Source: an uncultured Lachnospiraceae bacterium
GTDB lineage: Bacteria; Bacillota; Clostridia; Lachnospirales; Lachnospiraceae
Direction: 5' to 3'
DNA length: 53,786 nt
NCBI GenBank assembly: GCA_910577825.1
Contig: CAJTOK010000021.1
Location: forward strand, 1-53,786
Under the pieces are notes generated by a model. It searched no databases. It was not told the DNA's origin and saw only the letters and a list, made by a program, of their open reading frames with translations. Below, one piece after another: positions 26,244 through 35,468 of this stretch; the stretch's first letter is position 1; every line of letters begins with the position of its first letter. The translations under genes were made by a program, and so were the position numbers.

Positions 26244-26368
26244 AATGTATTATTAAATGTTATTTAGCTAAAATGGAAATACTTGGCGCTGGACCTCACA
26301 AGGAAGCGCAGAACTTTGAATGGCAGATAAGTTTGGGTATTCCTGTATGATTAAGGAGGAAAAAAATT

Positions 26369-27949
26369 ATGATGAGATCACTTTACTCTGGTGTTGCAGG
26401 TCTTAGGACACACCAGACAAGAATGGATGTTATAGGTAATAACATTGCAAACGTAAACACAGTAGGTTTTAAAGGAAGCAGCGCAAACTTTGCGGATACT
26501 TTTTACCAGACAACATCACCAGCAACAGGGCCGGATGCTGCAACAGCAGCTGCAGGTTCCAATGCAAAACAGATAGGTCTTGGTTCACAGGTAGCAGCAA
26601 TCACAACAAATATTACAGAACCGGGTGGAACATCCTCGACAAACAGGGCTCTTGATATTGCCATTAAAGATGAGTCATTCCTTGTCGTAAAATCAGGTGG
26701 CGCTACATATTTCTCAAAAGCAGGTTCGCTTAACGTAGATACCAATGGTACACTTTATTCAACAATCAACAATGCCACAGTACAGGGCTGGATGGCAGAT
26801 GACGAAGGGCATGTAAGAAAGGATGTAGTAAGGGACCTTACAGTAATGTCAGCAGATAATCTTTACTATCCGCCTACAGCAACAACTAATGTTACATTAA
26901 AGGGTAATATAGATAAAGCTGATAAAGACCTTGTAGCAATAACAGGAGAAGACGGTGGTGTTACAATAGATAACGGCCTTGTTGCAACAGTAAGTTTTTA
27001 TGATAAGCTTGGTGCGTTGTATACAGCTAAACTTCTTATAGTAAAAGCAGCCCAGGACGGTGAAGCTATAGAAGGGCCAAATGATACAACTATTGAACAG
27101 TCATCATATAATATGTATATTGGTGATGTTATGGATGAAGAAGGTAACTCTATTTTTGTAAAAGAAGTAACGGACCCTGATACTGGTGCTACAACTTATG
27201 CTATAACAGGAGCAACAGTAACCCTCGGGGGCGCTACATACACAGTAAATGAAGATGCTTTGAATGAAGAAACAGGTAAATTTACCAGGCTGGAAGGTGG
27301 CGGCGAAAGTGCTGCGACAATTAATTTTAATAAAAAAACAGGTGAGTTTTTAAGTATAACAAATGATGGAATGGCTGATGACTCAACATCAAAATATAAA
27401 GGGTCTAATATCGTTTTTAGTATTAATCCAAAAGAGCCTGGCGGGGATAATGCTATTGATGATACATTTGACCAGTATGATCCTGAGTCTGAAACAGGTG
27501 GTGTTTTAATTGATGTTTCTGCCCTTACACAGTATTCTTCACCTTCAAACCTTACATATACAAAGGGTGATAAGGAAGAGGCTGCAGGTGCAGGCAATAT
27601 AGCTGGTTCAATGAAGGGTATTTCCATTGATGAGGACGGTTATATATATGGTTCATATACTAATGGTTCTAAGAAATGCCTTGCACAGATTGCAGTTGCA
27701 ACTTTCAATAACCCTTCAGGACTTGAAGCAGTTGGTAACAGCCTTTTTGCACAGTCACTTAACTCAGGTACTTTTGACGGCGTAGGCCAGCAGGGAAGCT
27801 TTACAGTAGGCGCACTTGAAATGTCTAATGTAGACCTTGCTTCAGAGTTTACAACAATGATTATAACACAGCGTGGTTTCCAGGCAAATTCACGTATTAT
27901 CACAACAACAGATTCAATGCTTGAGGAACTTGTAAACCTTAAACGTTAA
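26369..27949 (+). CDS. flgE: Flagellar hook protein FlgE
   Basis: FlgE forms the hook. Its 526 residues carry the N-terminal MRSLYSGVAGLRTHQTRMDVIGNNIANVNTVGFKG-type motif, the central FlgE D2 domain, and the C-terminal VDLASEFTTMIITQRGFQANSRIITTTDSMLEELVNLKR region needed for assembly. Two ATGs lie in tandem (26369 and 26372) after AAGGAGGA. The 125-base gap before it contains GCGCT/AGCGC. The 209-base gap after it carries a long hairpin. Confidence 0.95.
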   Translation: MMRSLYSGVAGLRTHQTRMDVIGNNIANVNTVGFKGSSANFADTFYQTTSPATGPDAATAAAGSNAKQIGLGSQVAAITTNITEPGGTSSTNRALDIAIKDESFLVVKSGGATYFSKAGSLNVDTNGTLYSTINNATVQGWMADDEGHVRKDVVRDLTVMSADNLYYPPTATTNVTLKGNIDKADKDLVAITGEDGGVTIDNGLVATVSFYDKLGALYTAKLLIVKAAQDGEAIEGPNDTTIEQSSYNMYIGDVMDEEGNSIFVKEVTDPDTGATTYAITGATVTLGGATYTVNEDALNEETGKFTRLEGGGESAATINFNKKTGEFLSITNDGMADDSTSKYKGSNIVFSINPKEPGGDNAIDDTFDQYDPESETGGVLIDVSALTQYSSPSNLTYTKGDKEEAAGAGNIAGSMKGISIDEDGYIYGSYTNGSKKCLAQIAVATFNNPSGLEAVGNSLFAQSLNSGTFDGVGQQGSFTVGALEMSNVDLASEFTTMIITQRGFQANSRIITTTDSMLEELVNLKR

Positions 27950-28011
27950 TAATTGATTTGTAACAAAGTAATTGCGTTACAGCCCACACACATATTTATT
28001 ATTGGTAATGG

Positions 28012-28067
28012 CGTGTTTGGAAATTGTCATAAAAACCAGGCTTTCAGATTTTAGATTTTCAAACACG
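28012..28067 (+). promoter_or_regulatory. Long inverted repeat between flgE and flbD
   Basis: CGTGTTTGGAAAT at 28012-28024 pairs with ATTTTCAAACACG at 28055-28067, a 13-base stem with one wobble and a 30-base loop. No U-run directly follows, so it is more likely an mRNA stabiliser or processing site than a plain terminator. Function is inferred only. Confidence 0.45.
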
Positions 28068-28158
28068 TCTTACTCTTGTTTCACATTGCAAATGATAAAA
28101 GAAAGAAATGGTTTTATTATTAAATAAAAGGGCAGGGAGAAAGGGGGAGGAATTTTTT

Positions 28159-28353
28159 ATGATTGATGTTACCAGGCTTAATGGTTCTGGGGTTACAATT
28201 AATTCAGATTTGATTGAGATGGTTGAAGAAACACCCGATACGGTTATCACGCTGACCACCGGGAAAAAAATAATTGTAAAAGAAAGTAGACAGAACGTGA
28301 AAAATTTAGTAAAATTGTTTAAGAGAGAATGCAATTCTATAGAGAAGTTATAG
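28159..28353 (+). CDS. flbD: Flagellar FlbD family protein
   Basis: A 64-residue protein of the FlbD (YlzI) family, which lies next to flgE and motA in many Gram-positives. It begins MIDVTRLNGSGVTINSDLIE, diagnostic for the family, followed by DTVITLTTGKKIIVKES. Its role is not settled. The ATG at 28159 has GGGGGAGG eight bases ahead; an upstream ATG at 28108 in the same frame is not conserved. Confidence 0.9.
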   Translation: MIDVTRLNGSGVTINSDLIEMVEETPDTVITLTTGKKIIVKESRQNVKNLVKLFKRECNSIEKL

Positions 28354-28364
28354 AAATTATATAT

Positions 28365-28485
28365 ATACCAGAAAGGATTTCAAGCTGGTATAGCCTCTGG
28401 CAGGATTGCAGAAGTACGCAATGTGTGCTTTGTAGCAGGAATGCTGGTGGCATTCTTGTGTATATACAAGCTATTGTATATATAC
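28365..28485 (+). promoter_or_regulatory. Cluster of four hairpins between flbD and motA
   Basis: This gene-free gap of 164 bases holds four inverted repeats in a row. TATACCAG pairs with CTGGTATA, ATTGC with GCAAT, and GAATGC with GCATTC. GTGTATATACAA (28458-28469) pairs with TTGTATATATAC (28474-28485) across a GCTA loop. The last stem is 12 pairs. It ends 18 bases before the motA ribosome-binding site. There is no T-run typical of a terminator. Confidence 0.5.
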
Positions 28486-28517
28486 TCTTACTATTAAATT
28501 ATAAGGTGGTGTAAGTT

Positions 28518-29333
28518 GTGGATATTACAACAATTATAGGAATGATTGTATGTGCTGTCATGGTTGTGCTTGGTATTGTTACTGGTGATGAAGGACCAGC
28601 AGCTATGAAGCACTTTGGTGACCCGACATCTGTTATGATTACACTTGGTGGTTCCGTATGCTGTATGATGATGCAGGCAAAAAGCTTTCCGGTATTTATA
28701 GCTTCCTTTAAGTCTATGGGGCTTGCAATGAAGGTACATAATATTGACCCTGCTGAGGGAATCAGGAACATTATTAACTTATCTAATGTTGCACGTAAAG
28801 AAGGGCTGCTTGCCCTGGAAGAAGCTGCCAATAATATCGAAGATGACTTTTTAAAAAAAGGCATTATGCTTATAGTTGATGGTACTGACCCTGAACTTGT
28901 AAGAAATATTATGGACACTGAACTTGGCGCTATAGATGAGAGGCATAACGAGAAAGTCATGTTCTGGGCTAACTGGGGAAGCATGGGTCCTGCCTGGGGT
29001 ATGATTGGTACTCTTGTAGGTCTTGTAAACATGCTTTACAACATGGAGGATATGTCAAAAATCGGGCCTAACATGGCAGTTGCACTTCTTACTACATTAT
29101 ATGGTTCGCTTCTTTCTAACTGGATATGTATACCTATTTCATTTAAGCTTAAGATGCACAATACTGATGAAATAAAGATGAAAGAAATAATGGTAGAAGG
29201 GCTTTTATCAATACAGGCAGGTGAAAACCCACGTGTTATAGAAGAGAAACTTAAATCATTCCTTGCACCAGCTGTACGTGATGCAATGGGCGAAGGCGGC
29301 GGGGATGCCGCAGCTGAAGGTGGTGAGGCTTAA
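28518..29333 (+). CDS. motA: Flagellar motor stator protein MotA
   Basis: MotA is the proton- or sodium-channel stator subunit. The 271-residue protein has four hydrophobic segments and the conserved MFWANWGSMGPAWGMIGTLVGLVNML region with its key proline. It starts with GTG at 28518 after AAGGTGGTG. The last codon overlaps the motB ATG by one base. The ion used cannot be read with certainty. Confidence 0.94.
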   Translation: MDITTIIGMIVCAVMVVLGIVTGDEGPAAMKHFGDPTSVMITLGGSVCCMMMQAKSFPVFIASFKSMGLAMKVHNIDPAEGIRNIINLSNVARKEGLLALEEAANNIEDDFLKKGIMLIVDGTDPELVRNIMDTELGAIDERHNEKVMFWANWGSMGPAWGMIGTLVGLVNMLYNMEDMSKIGPNMAVALLTTLYGSLLSNWICIPISFKLKMHNTDEIKMKEIMVEGLLSIQAGENPRVIEEKLKSFLAPAVRDAMGEGGGDAAAEGGEA

Positions 29334-30139
29334 TGGCAAGGGCAAAGAAGAAAGAAGAGGAAATCAAAACCGATGGCTGGAAAGATACGTTTTCCGACCT
29401 TATGAACCTTTTACTCTGTTTCTTCGTACTTTTGTTTTCAATGTCTAATGTAGATGAGGTAAAATATGCAGAGCTTGTCGCATCATTATCTAACAGTTTC
29501 AGTATTTTCAGTGGTGGTGCACAGGCTATAGGTGATGGCGTGCTTGTTTCAAGCGGGGCTACACAGCTTAATAACCTTGATGAATACTACTCTGACATGG
29601 GAAAAGCAAGTGAATCTGATGTTGAAAATGACCCGCTTGCAGAGTTTGTAGAAGAACTGGAACAGCAGCAGAAGAACAAGACAGAGCAGTTATATAATGA
29701 AATTGTGGAACAGACAGAACAGCAGCGTCTTGAAGACTCTGTAGATGTATCAATAGATGACAGTTACCAGTATGTAATGGTTTCACTTAGTGGTGATTTG
29801 CTATTTGAATCCGGAAGTGCCGAAATCCCGGACGGGGCAAAGAAAGTCCTTAGCAGGGTTGGTGATATACTAAGGAACTATTCTGGCAAGCTGATAAAAA
29901 TTGAAGGGCATACAGATAATGTGCCTATAAGCAATGCAGCATATTCAAGCAACCTGTGGCTGTCAACTGCAAGGGCTACAAAAGTCCTGGAATACCTGCA
30001 GAATGTTAAAGGCCTGAAACCTAAATACCTTGAAGCGTCAGGGCGTGGTGAAACTATTCCCGTTGCAAGCAATGACAATGCACAGGGCAGGGCCAGGAAC
30101 AGGCGTGTAGAGATTAAAATATATAGCAATACTCATTAA
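29333..30139 (+). CDS. motB: Flagellar motor stator protein MotB
   Basis: MotB is the peptidoglycan-anchored stator subunit. The 268-residue protein has the channel aspartate Asp22 in the single helix (TFSDLMNLLLCFFVLLFSM) and a C-terminal OmpA-like domain with LLFESGSAEI, IEGHTDNVPI and QGRARNRRVEIKI. Its start overlaps motA by one base (TAATG), which should give equal amounts. Confidence 0.95.
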   Translation: MARAKKKEEEIKTDGWKDTFSDLMNLLLCFFVLLFSMSNVDEVKYAELVASLSNSFSIFSGGAQAIGDGVLVSSGATQLNNLDEYYSDMGKASESDVENDPLAEFVEELEQQQKNKTEQLYNEIVEQTEQQRLEDSVDVSIDDSYQYVMVSLSGDLLFESGSAEIPDGAKKVLSRVGDILRNYSGKLIKIEGHTDNVPISNAAYSSNLWLSTARATKVLEYLQNVKGLKPKYLEASGRGETIPVASNDNAQGRARNRRVEIKIYSNTH

Positions 30140-30156
30140 GGAAAGGTGTGTAAATA

Positions 30157-30675
30157 ATGAAAAAAAATATTTTTAGTGTTATTATTACAGCTTTAACTGT
30201 AGTCAATGTTGTTTTAACTGCAATTTTATTCTTTGTTATGATGCCTACATTTAATAAGACCAATAAGCTTATTACACAGGTAGCGTCTATTTTAGACCTG
30301 GAAATTTATAACGGGGAGACTGCCCCTGAAGATAACTATAAAGTAAGTGATATAGAATATACTGATGTAGCATTTGAAGCACAGCAGACAGTAAACCTCG
30401 GGGCAGGTTCTGACAAGAAAGACCACTATGCACTTTTTGACGGTTTTACAGTCGGGGTTAATAAAACATCAGATGATTACAGCGATTTTAAGACAGAAAC
30501 AATTACTTCTTACCAGTCAACAATTACTGATATAATACGTAGTGTAATGCAGTCACATACTAATGATACTATTTCAGAAGATGTTATTAAAAAAGAAGCA
30601 CTTGAACAAATCAGGGAAAAATTTGGGACTAAGTGTATAGTTGAAATTACTTTGAAGAATTTTATGCACCAGTAA
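30157..30675 (+). CDS. fliL: Flagellar basal body-associated protein FliL
   Basis: FliL is a single-pass protein around the stator. The 172 residues show one N-terminal helix (about 5-28) and the C-terminal pattern ITDIIRSVMQSHTNDTI...EALEQIREKFGTKCIVEITLKNFMHQ that is typical for FliL. It lies 17 bases after motB with GAAAGG upstream, and is followed by a 143-base gap before fliM. Confidence 0.85.
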   Translation: MKKNIFSVIITALTVVNVVLTAILFFVMMPTFNKTNKLITQVASILDLEIYNGETAPEDNYKVSDIEYTDVAFEAQQTVNLGAGSDKKDHYALFDGFTVGVNKTSDDYSDFKTETITSYQSTITDIIRSVMQSHTNDTISEDVIKKEALEQIREKFGTKCIVEITLKNFMHQ

Positions 30676-30723
30676 ACCAATTTGTACTTTAATTTATCCT
30701 GGAAATATGTTATTATTAGCTAG

Positions 30724-30802
30724 TGCCCTGTTTTTACATGGCATAAGAGGAAGTCCAGGCTTCCTGGTATAATAAACCGGATTTTAAGTCCAATTTGTCC
30801 GG
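30724..30802 (+). promoter_or_regulatory. Hairpin-rich gap between fliL and fliM
   Basis: The gap contains TGCC/GGCA (30724-30727 with 30740-30743), GGAAG/CTTCC (30749-30753 with 30760-30764) and CCGGA/TCCGG (30777-30781 with 30798-30802). A TATAAT at 30768-30773 has no good -35. It could be an internal promoter or an mRNA structure region; neither is proven. Confidence 0.4.
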
Positions 30803-30818
30803 GTGTGAGGTGAAAAGA

Positions 30819-31799
30819 ATGGGAGATACCTTATCTCAGGAAGAGATAGATAATCTGCTTAATGCGTTAAGTAATGGTGAACTTGATGCTGACCAGCTGA
30901 ACGAGGCACCTGAAAAGAGTGTCAAGAATTATAATTTTGCAAGACCCTCCAAGTTTTCTAAAGACCATTTAAGGACACTGGAGATTATATTTGAGAATTA
31001 TGGCCGTCTTTTATCTACAAACCTGCCTGCATATCTGCGTAAAAATATACAGGTGGAGGTACTGAATGCAGAAGCGAATACTTATTCAGAATTTGCTAAT
31101 GCACTGTCTAACCCGGTACTGCTGGGAGTTGTCAATTTTGCTCCATTAGAGGGCAATATTATAATTGAACTGGCTACAAATATTGGATTTACTATAGTAG
31201 ACCGTATGCTTGGCGGAGGGGGTGCACCTCTTGCCAAAAGCAGGGAATTTACAGAAATTGAGCTTATTATATTAGAGAAAATCCTTGATATATGTACTAA
31301 TCTTATGGTTGACCCATGGGAAAGCGTTGTTACAGTTGAACCACGGCTTGAGCGTATTGAAACTAATTCCCAGTTTGCACAGTTTATATCACCAAGTGAA
31401 ATGACTGCGATTGTAACACTGAGTATTAAGATTGGCTCAGTTGAAGGCCTTATGAATATATGTATTCCATTTGCATGTGTAGAGCCGGTTATTGATAAGT
31501 TAAATACAAAATACTGGTATTCAAGCATGAAGCAGCATGATGCAGGTGCATATAGTGAGGATATTGAAGCTATAATTGACAGGGCTAAGATACCTGTAAG
31601 GGCTATACTCGGAAGAAGTTCTATTTCTGTAAATGATTTTATAAATATCCAGATTGGTGATATAATTAAACTGAATACAAAAGTAGATGATGAGCTCGAT
31701 GTTTATGTGGGAAGTATCAGGAAATTTACTGCATTACCGGGTGCAACAATGGATTCGTATGCTGTCCGGGTTACATCAATTATAAGGGAGGAGCAATAA
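30819..31799 (+). CDS. fliM: Flagellar motor switch protein FliM
   Basis: FliM receives phosphorylated CheY and changes rotation. The 326-residue protein begins with the CheY-binding helix LSQEEIDNLLNAL, followed by the CheC-like middle domain (DRMLGGGGAPLAKSREFTEIE) and a C-terminal FliN-like domain. The ATG at 30819 has GAGGTGA ahead; an in-frame TTG at 30795 is less likely. Confidence 0.95.
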   Translation: MGDTLSQEEIDNLLNALSNGELDADQLNEAPEKSVKNYNFARPSKFSKDHLRTLEIIFENYGRLLSTNLPAYLRKNIQVEVLNAEANTYSEFANALSNPVLLGVVNFAPLEGNIIIELATNIGFTIVDRMLGGGGAPLAKSREFTEIELIILEKILDICTNLMVDPWESVVTVEPRLERIETNSQFAQFISPSEMTAIVTLSIKIGSVEGLMNICIPFACVEPVIDKLNTKYWYSSMKQHDAGAYSEDIEAIIDRAKIPVRAILGRSSISVNDFINIQIGDIIKLNTKVDDELDVYVGSIRKFTALPGATMDSYAVRVTSIIREEQ

Positions 31800-31802
31800 A
31801 CT

Positions 31803-33014
31803 ATGGATGGAATGTTATCACAAGAAGAAATTGATGCATTGACAGGCGGGAGCGTGGCATCTTCTGATGATACGTCTGGACAGGGGGAAGAATTATTAAG
31901 TGAAGCTGAAAGAGATGCGGTTGGTGAGATTGCCAATATTAATATGGGTACTGCAGCAACTACATTGTCTACCCTGTTAAATAATAAAGTTACGATTACT
32001 ACGCCAAGGGTTTCCTATGTAACTATTAATGAGCTGTCAGAGCAGTATGACAGGCCATGTGTATTTATACATATTTCATATATAGAAGGAATTGATGGCA
32101 ATAATATTCTTATATTAAAAGAACATGATGTTAAGATTATTACAGACCTTATGATGGGTGGTGATGGTACTAATACTGATGGTGAACTTTCAGAACTCCA
32201 TCTTAGTGCCATAAGCGAAGCCATGAACCAGATGATGGGTTCAGCGGCAACCTCACTTTCATCAATGCTTGAAAGGAAAGTGGATATAAGCCCTCCGTCA
32301 GCAAGCCTTGTAGATTTAAATGATACCATTGATGATGCAGAGATACTTAACTTCCTTGAAGACCAGATAGTACAGGTATCATTTGACATGAAGATTGGCG
32401 AGCTGGTAGACAGCCAGATTATGCAGTTATATCCTTGTGATTTTGCAAGGGAACTTTATAATAAATTTATGAATAATACAATGGGCGGCGGCTCTGAAGC
32501 CTCTGCGCCAGCACCAGCACCACAGCCGTCCCCAGCTCCTGCACCGCAGCCGGCAGCTGCACCACAGCCAGACCCTGCAATGGCACAGCCTGGCATGATG
32601 CAGGGACAGCCAGTGCCAGACCCTTCAATGATGCAGATGCAGCAGCCTGGCATGATGCCGCAGGGAATGATGCAGGGACAGCCAATGATGCAGCAGCCAT
32701 ATATGATGCCAGTACAGAATGTTAATGTACAGACAGCACAGTTCCAGCCATTCAATGCTGGTGTAAGCCCGCTTATGCAGCAGGAAAATATTGACCTTAT
32801 TATGGATGTGCCACTTGAAGTAACAGTAGAGCTTGGGCGTACTAATAAGTCAATTAAAGAGATACTGGATTTTGCACCAGGTACAATTATAGAGCTTGAC
32901 AAACTTGCAGGAGAACCAGTAGATGTACTTGTTAATGGAAAGTTTGTTGCTAAAGGTGAGGTAGTTGTTATTGAAGAAAGTTTTGGCATAAGATTAACAG
33001 AAATAACAAAATAA
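31803..33014 (+). CDS. fliY: Flagellar motor switch phosphatase FliY
   Basis: FliY joins a CheC-type CheY-P phosphatase to a FliN rotor domain. The 403-residue protein has an N-terminal LSQEEIDAL CheY-binding motif, a phosphatase domain with two helices (GEIANINMGTAATTLS and SEAMNQMMGSAATSLS), a Pro/Gln/Met-rich linker (about 225-315), and a C-terminal FliN domain (VPLEVTVELGRTNKSIKEIL). It starts three bases after fliM. In Bacillus subtilis cheY follows here; in this window fliO follows instead. Confidence 0.95.
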   Translation: MDGMLSQEEIDALTGGSVASSDDTSGQGEELLSEAERDAVGEIANINMGTAATTLSTLLNNKVTITTPRVSYVTINELSEQYDRPCVFIHISYIEGIDGNNILILKEHDVKIITDLMMGGDGTNTDGELSELHLSAISEAMNQMMGSAATSLSSMLERKVDISPPSASLVDLNDTIDDAEILNFLEDQIVQVSFDMKIGELVDSQIMQLYPCDFARELYNKFMNNTMGGGSEASAPAPAPQPSPAPAPQPAAAPQPDPAMAQPGMMQGQPVPDPSMMQMQQPGMMPQGMMQGQPMMQQPYMMPVQNVNVQTAQFQPFNAGVSPLMQQENIDLIMDVPLEVTVELGRTNKSIKEILDFAPGTIIELDKLAGEPVDVLVNGKFVAKGEVVVIEESFGIRLTEITK

Positions 33015-33040
33015 TATATAAAAAAGCCGGAGGTGTAGAT

Positions 33041-33430
33041 ATGAGGATTTTAATAACTGAATTTTCTGCAGCCGCCGGCATTTTTAGGTTCATTGTACTG
33101 TTTATAGTTTTTATAGCAGTGCTTGTGCTGGCGTTTTATTTTACAAAATGGTATGCTAATTCAGGACTGGTTAAGAAAGGCTATGGCAATATAAAAATAA
33201 TTGAATCATACCAGCTGGCTCCAGGCAAAATAATATATATAGTTAAAATTGGCAGCAGGCTTGTTTCAATTATGACATCAAAAGATAATATAGTTAAGCT
33301 TGCAGAACTTTCTGAAGGGGATTTGGAATTTAAAGAAACAGAATTAAATAATACATCATTTAAAGACGTTATGGGACAAATGATTAGTAACAGGAAAATG
33401 AAAGATGATGATAAAAAAGATGGGAAATAA
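33041..33430 (+). CDS. fliO: Flagellar biosynthetic protein FliO
   Basis: FliO helps assemble the FliPQR export gate. The 129-residue protein has one membrane helix (about 12-35) and a small cytoplasmic domain with IIESYQLAPGKIIYIVKIGSR. GGAGGTG precedes the ATG. The end overlaps fliP by 26 bases. Confidence 0.88.
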   Translation: MRILITEFSAAAGIFRFIVLFIVFIAVLVLAFYFTKWYANSGLVKKGYGNIKIIESYQLAPGKIIYIVKIGSRLVSIMTSKDNIVKLAELSEGDLEFKETELNNTSFKDVMGQMISNRKMKDDDKKDGK

Positions 33431-34295
33431 TAGAAAAGACAATACAAATAATATAAAAACCAGGTTAAAACGGATGTATAAGAAACCAGTGTTAAATATT
33501 TTTTTAATGCTGTGTGCATGTTTTATTATTTTCAGTGCAGCAAGGCCTTCATATGTATATGCCAGGGGTATTGACTCTACTACACAAAAGGAAATTGACG
33601 GGGATGCAGATGTAGACGATAATACACTTGATTTAAATATATCTTCCAATGCAGGAAGTACCAATCTGGAAGCAACTTTACAGATACTTATTATGCTTAC
33701 CATTTTGTCGCTTGCACCATCAATACTTATAATGGTTACATCATTTACACGTATTATAGTGGTACTGCATTTTATAAGGACTGCGCTTGCTACACAGACT
33801 TCTCCGCCTAACCAGGTGCTTGTGGGGCTTGCGCTATTTATTACACTGGCAGTTATGGCACCAGTGTTTACAGAAGTCAATGAGGTGGCTGTACAGCCCT
33901 TTATGTCAGGAGAGGTTCTGCAGGAAGATGCTATTGAAGCGGGTACAAAACCTCTTAAAACATTTATGCTTAAACAGACACGTGACAAGGACCTGGAACT
34001 TTTTCTTAATATCAATGGAACAGACAGGGAATCTGTGCAAAGTTATGAGGACCTGCCTATTACCGTAATAGTACCTGCATTTATAATAAGTGAATTAAGA
34101 ACCGCATTTATTATAGGTTTTATATTATACCTGCCTTTTATTGTAATAGATATGGTAGTGGCTTCTACGCTTATGTCAATGGGTATGATGATGCTTCCTC
34201 CTACTACAATTTCAATGCCATTTAAGATACTTCTTTTTGTAATGGCAGACGGGTGGAACTTAATAATCGGGCAGCTGGTTGAAACATTTGAGTAA
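33405..34295 (+). CDS. fliP: Flagellar biosynthetic protein FliP
   Basis: FliP forms the core of the export gate. The 296-residue protein has an N-terminal signal-like segment (residues 24-48), and then the conserved membrane part ILSLAPSILIMVTSFTRIIVVL and LALFITLAVMAPV, ending with the typical last helices. The ATG at 33405 is favoured by AGGAAA at 33392-33397; 33420 is an alternative. The extended periplasmic stretch before the core is common in clostridial FliP. Confidence 0.94.
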   Translation: MMIKKMGNNRKDNTNNIKTRLKRMYKKPVLNIFLMLCACFIIFSAARPSYVYARGIDSTTQKEIDGDADVDDNTLDLNISSNAGSTNLEATLQILIMLTILSLAPSILIMVTSFTRIIVVLHFIRTALATQTSPPNQVLVGLALFITLAVMAPVFTEVNEVAVQPFMSGEVLQEDAIEAGTKPLKTFMLKQTRDKDLELFLNINGTDRESVQSYEDLPITVIVPAFIISELRTAFIIGFILYLPFIVIDMVVASTLMSMGMMMLPPTTISMPFKILLFVMADGWNLIIGQLVETFE

Positions 34296-34344
34296 GCAGC
34301 CTTATTTTTAAATGGCGGACAGATTTTTTTAGGAGGAGAGATAT

Positions 34345-34614
34345 ATGTCAGAAGGAGTAATTATTGATATAGCAAGGGAAGTTGTCTGGGTTATAGTAAG
34401 GACAGCCGCCCCGCTTCTGCTTGTTTCACTTGTTATAGGGCTTATAATAAGTATATTCCAGACAATTACCTCAATACAGGAGCAGACACTTACATTTGTC
34501 CCAAAATTCCTTGCTATTATGCTTATACTTGTATTATGTGGAAGCTGGATGCTTAATGGAATGGCAGAACTTTTTACAGACCTTGTTTCCAATATACCAG
34601 AATACATTAGATAG
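34345..34614 (+). CDS. fliQ: Flagellar biosynthetic protein FliQ
   Basis: FliQ is a small two-helix subunit of the export gate. It has 89 residues with helices at about 17-40 and 55-75 and the family motif SIFQTITSIQEQTLTFVPK between them. AGGAGGAG precedes the ATG. It lies between fliP and fliR as is usual. Confidence 0.95.
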   Translation: MSEGVIIDIAREVVWVIVRTAAPLLLVSLVIGLIISIFQTITSIQEQTLTFVPKFLAIMLILVLCGSWMLNGMAELFTDLVSNIPEYIR

Positions 34615-34625
34615 GTGGGATTTAG

Positions 34626-35402
34626 GTGAGATTAAGCTTTACAATAGAATACATTGAATTTGCAATGCTTGTCTTTGTAAGAGTTGCTTCAATAGTTTCA
34701 GTTACCCCGTTTTTTGGTAATAATTCTGTACCTGTAAAGGTAAAAGCGGCGGTTTCACTTTTTCTTTCAATTATTATTATGAACACAACAGACTATACTA
34801 ATGTAGATTATGAAGGGCTTTTTGGGTATAGTGCGCTTGTTATGAAAGAAGCAATTACAGGGCTTGTTATAGGCATTGGTTCTGGTTTCTGCCTTTATAT
34901 ACTTAATTATTCAGGACATTTTATAGATATGGAATTGGGCCTTTCAATGGCAATGGAATTTGACCCTGTTTCAAATATACAGTCAACAATTACAGCCAAT
35001 TTCCTTTCGCACCTTTTTATGCTTCTGTTCCTTGTTTCGGACATGCACTATTTTATAATTGATGCGCTGCATGAATCGTATAAACTTATACCAATAGGCG
35101 GGGCTCGCATAGATGCAGGGCTTCTTGATGTTATGGTAAAATATGTGTCAGATTATTTTGTTATAGCAATAAGGGTGGCACTGCCAATATTTACATGTAT
35201 TTTTATAATAAATGTAATACTTGGTGTACTTGCTAAAGTTGCACCACAGATGAATATGTTTGTAATAGGTATGCAGCTTAAACTTTTTATAGGTCTGTTT
35301 ATACTGTTTATGGTAATGGGGATGCTGCCTGGCATTGTGGATTTTATATTCCAGGAGATGAGGGAAATTACTGGCATGTTTATGAAAGCGCTTGCCCCAT
35401 AG
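34626..35402 (+). CDS. fliR: Flagellar biosynthetic protein FliR
   Basis: FliR completes the FliPQR gate. The 258-residue polytopic protein has about six hydrophobic segments and the conserved ALPIFTCIFIINVILGVLAKVAPQMN-type region. It starts with GTG at 34626 after GGTGGG. flhB follows, and in some clostridia the two are fused; here they are separate. Confidence 0.93.
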   Translation: MRLSFTIEYIEFAMLVFVRVASIVSVTPFFGNNSVPVKVKAAVSLFLSIIIMNTTDYTNVDYEGLFGYSALVMKEAITGLVIGIGSGFCLYILNYSGHFIDMELGLSMAMEFDPVSNIQSTITANFLSHLFMLLFLVSDMHYFIIDALHESYKLIPIGGARIDAGLLDVMVKYVSDYFVIAIRVALPIFTCIFIINVILGVLAKVAPQMNMFVIGMQLKLFIGLFILFMVMGMLPGIVDFIFQEMREITGMFMKALAP

Positions 35403-35468
35403 CTTAGACTATTGATATTTTTGCATAAATAGGTTATGATATATAAAGTAAATACGAGGTGGGATTTT

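Noticed and set aside
28329..28514. Open frame over the end of flbD and the gap before motA
   Set aside because: It starts inside flbD, has no ribosome site, and its sequence consists of hairpin arms.
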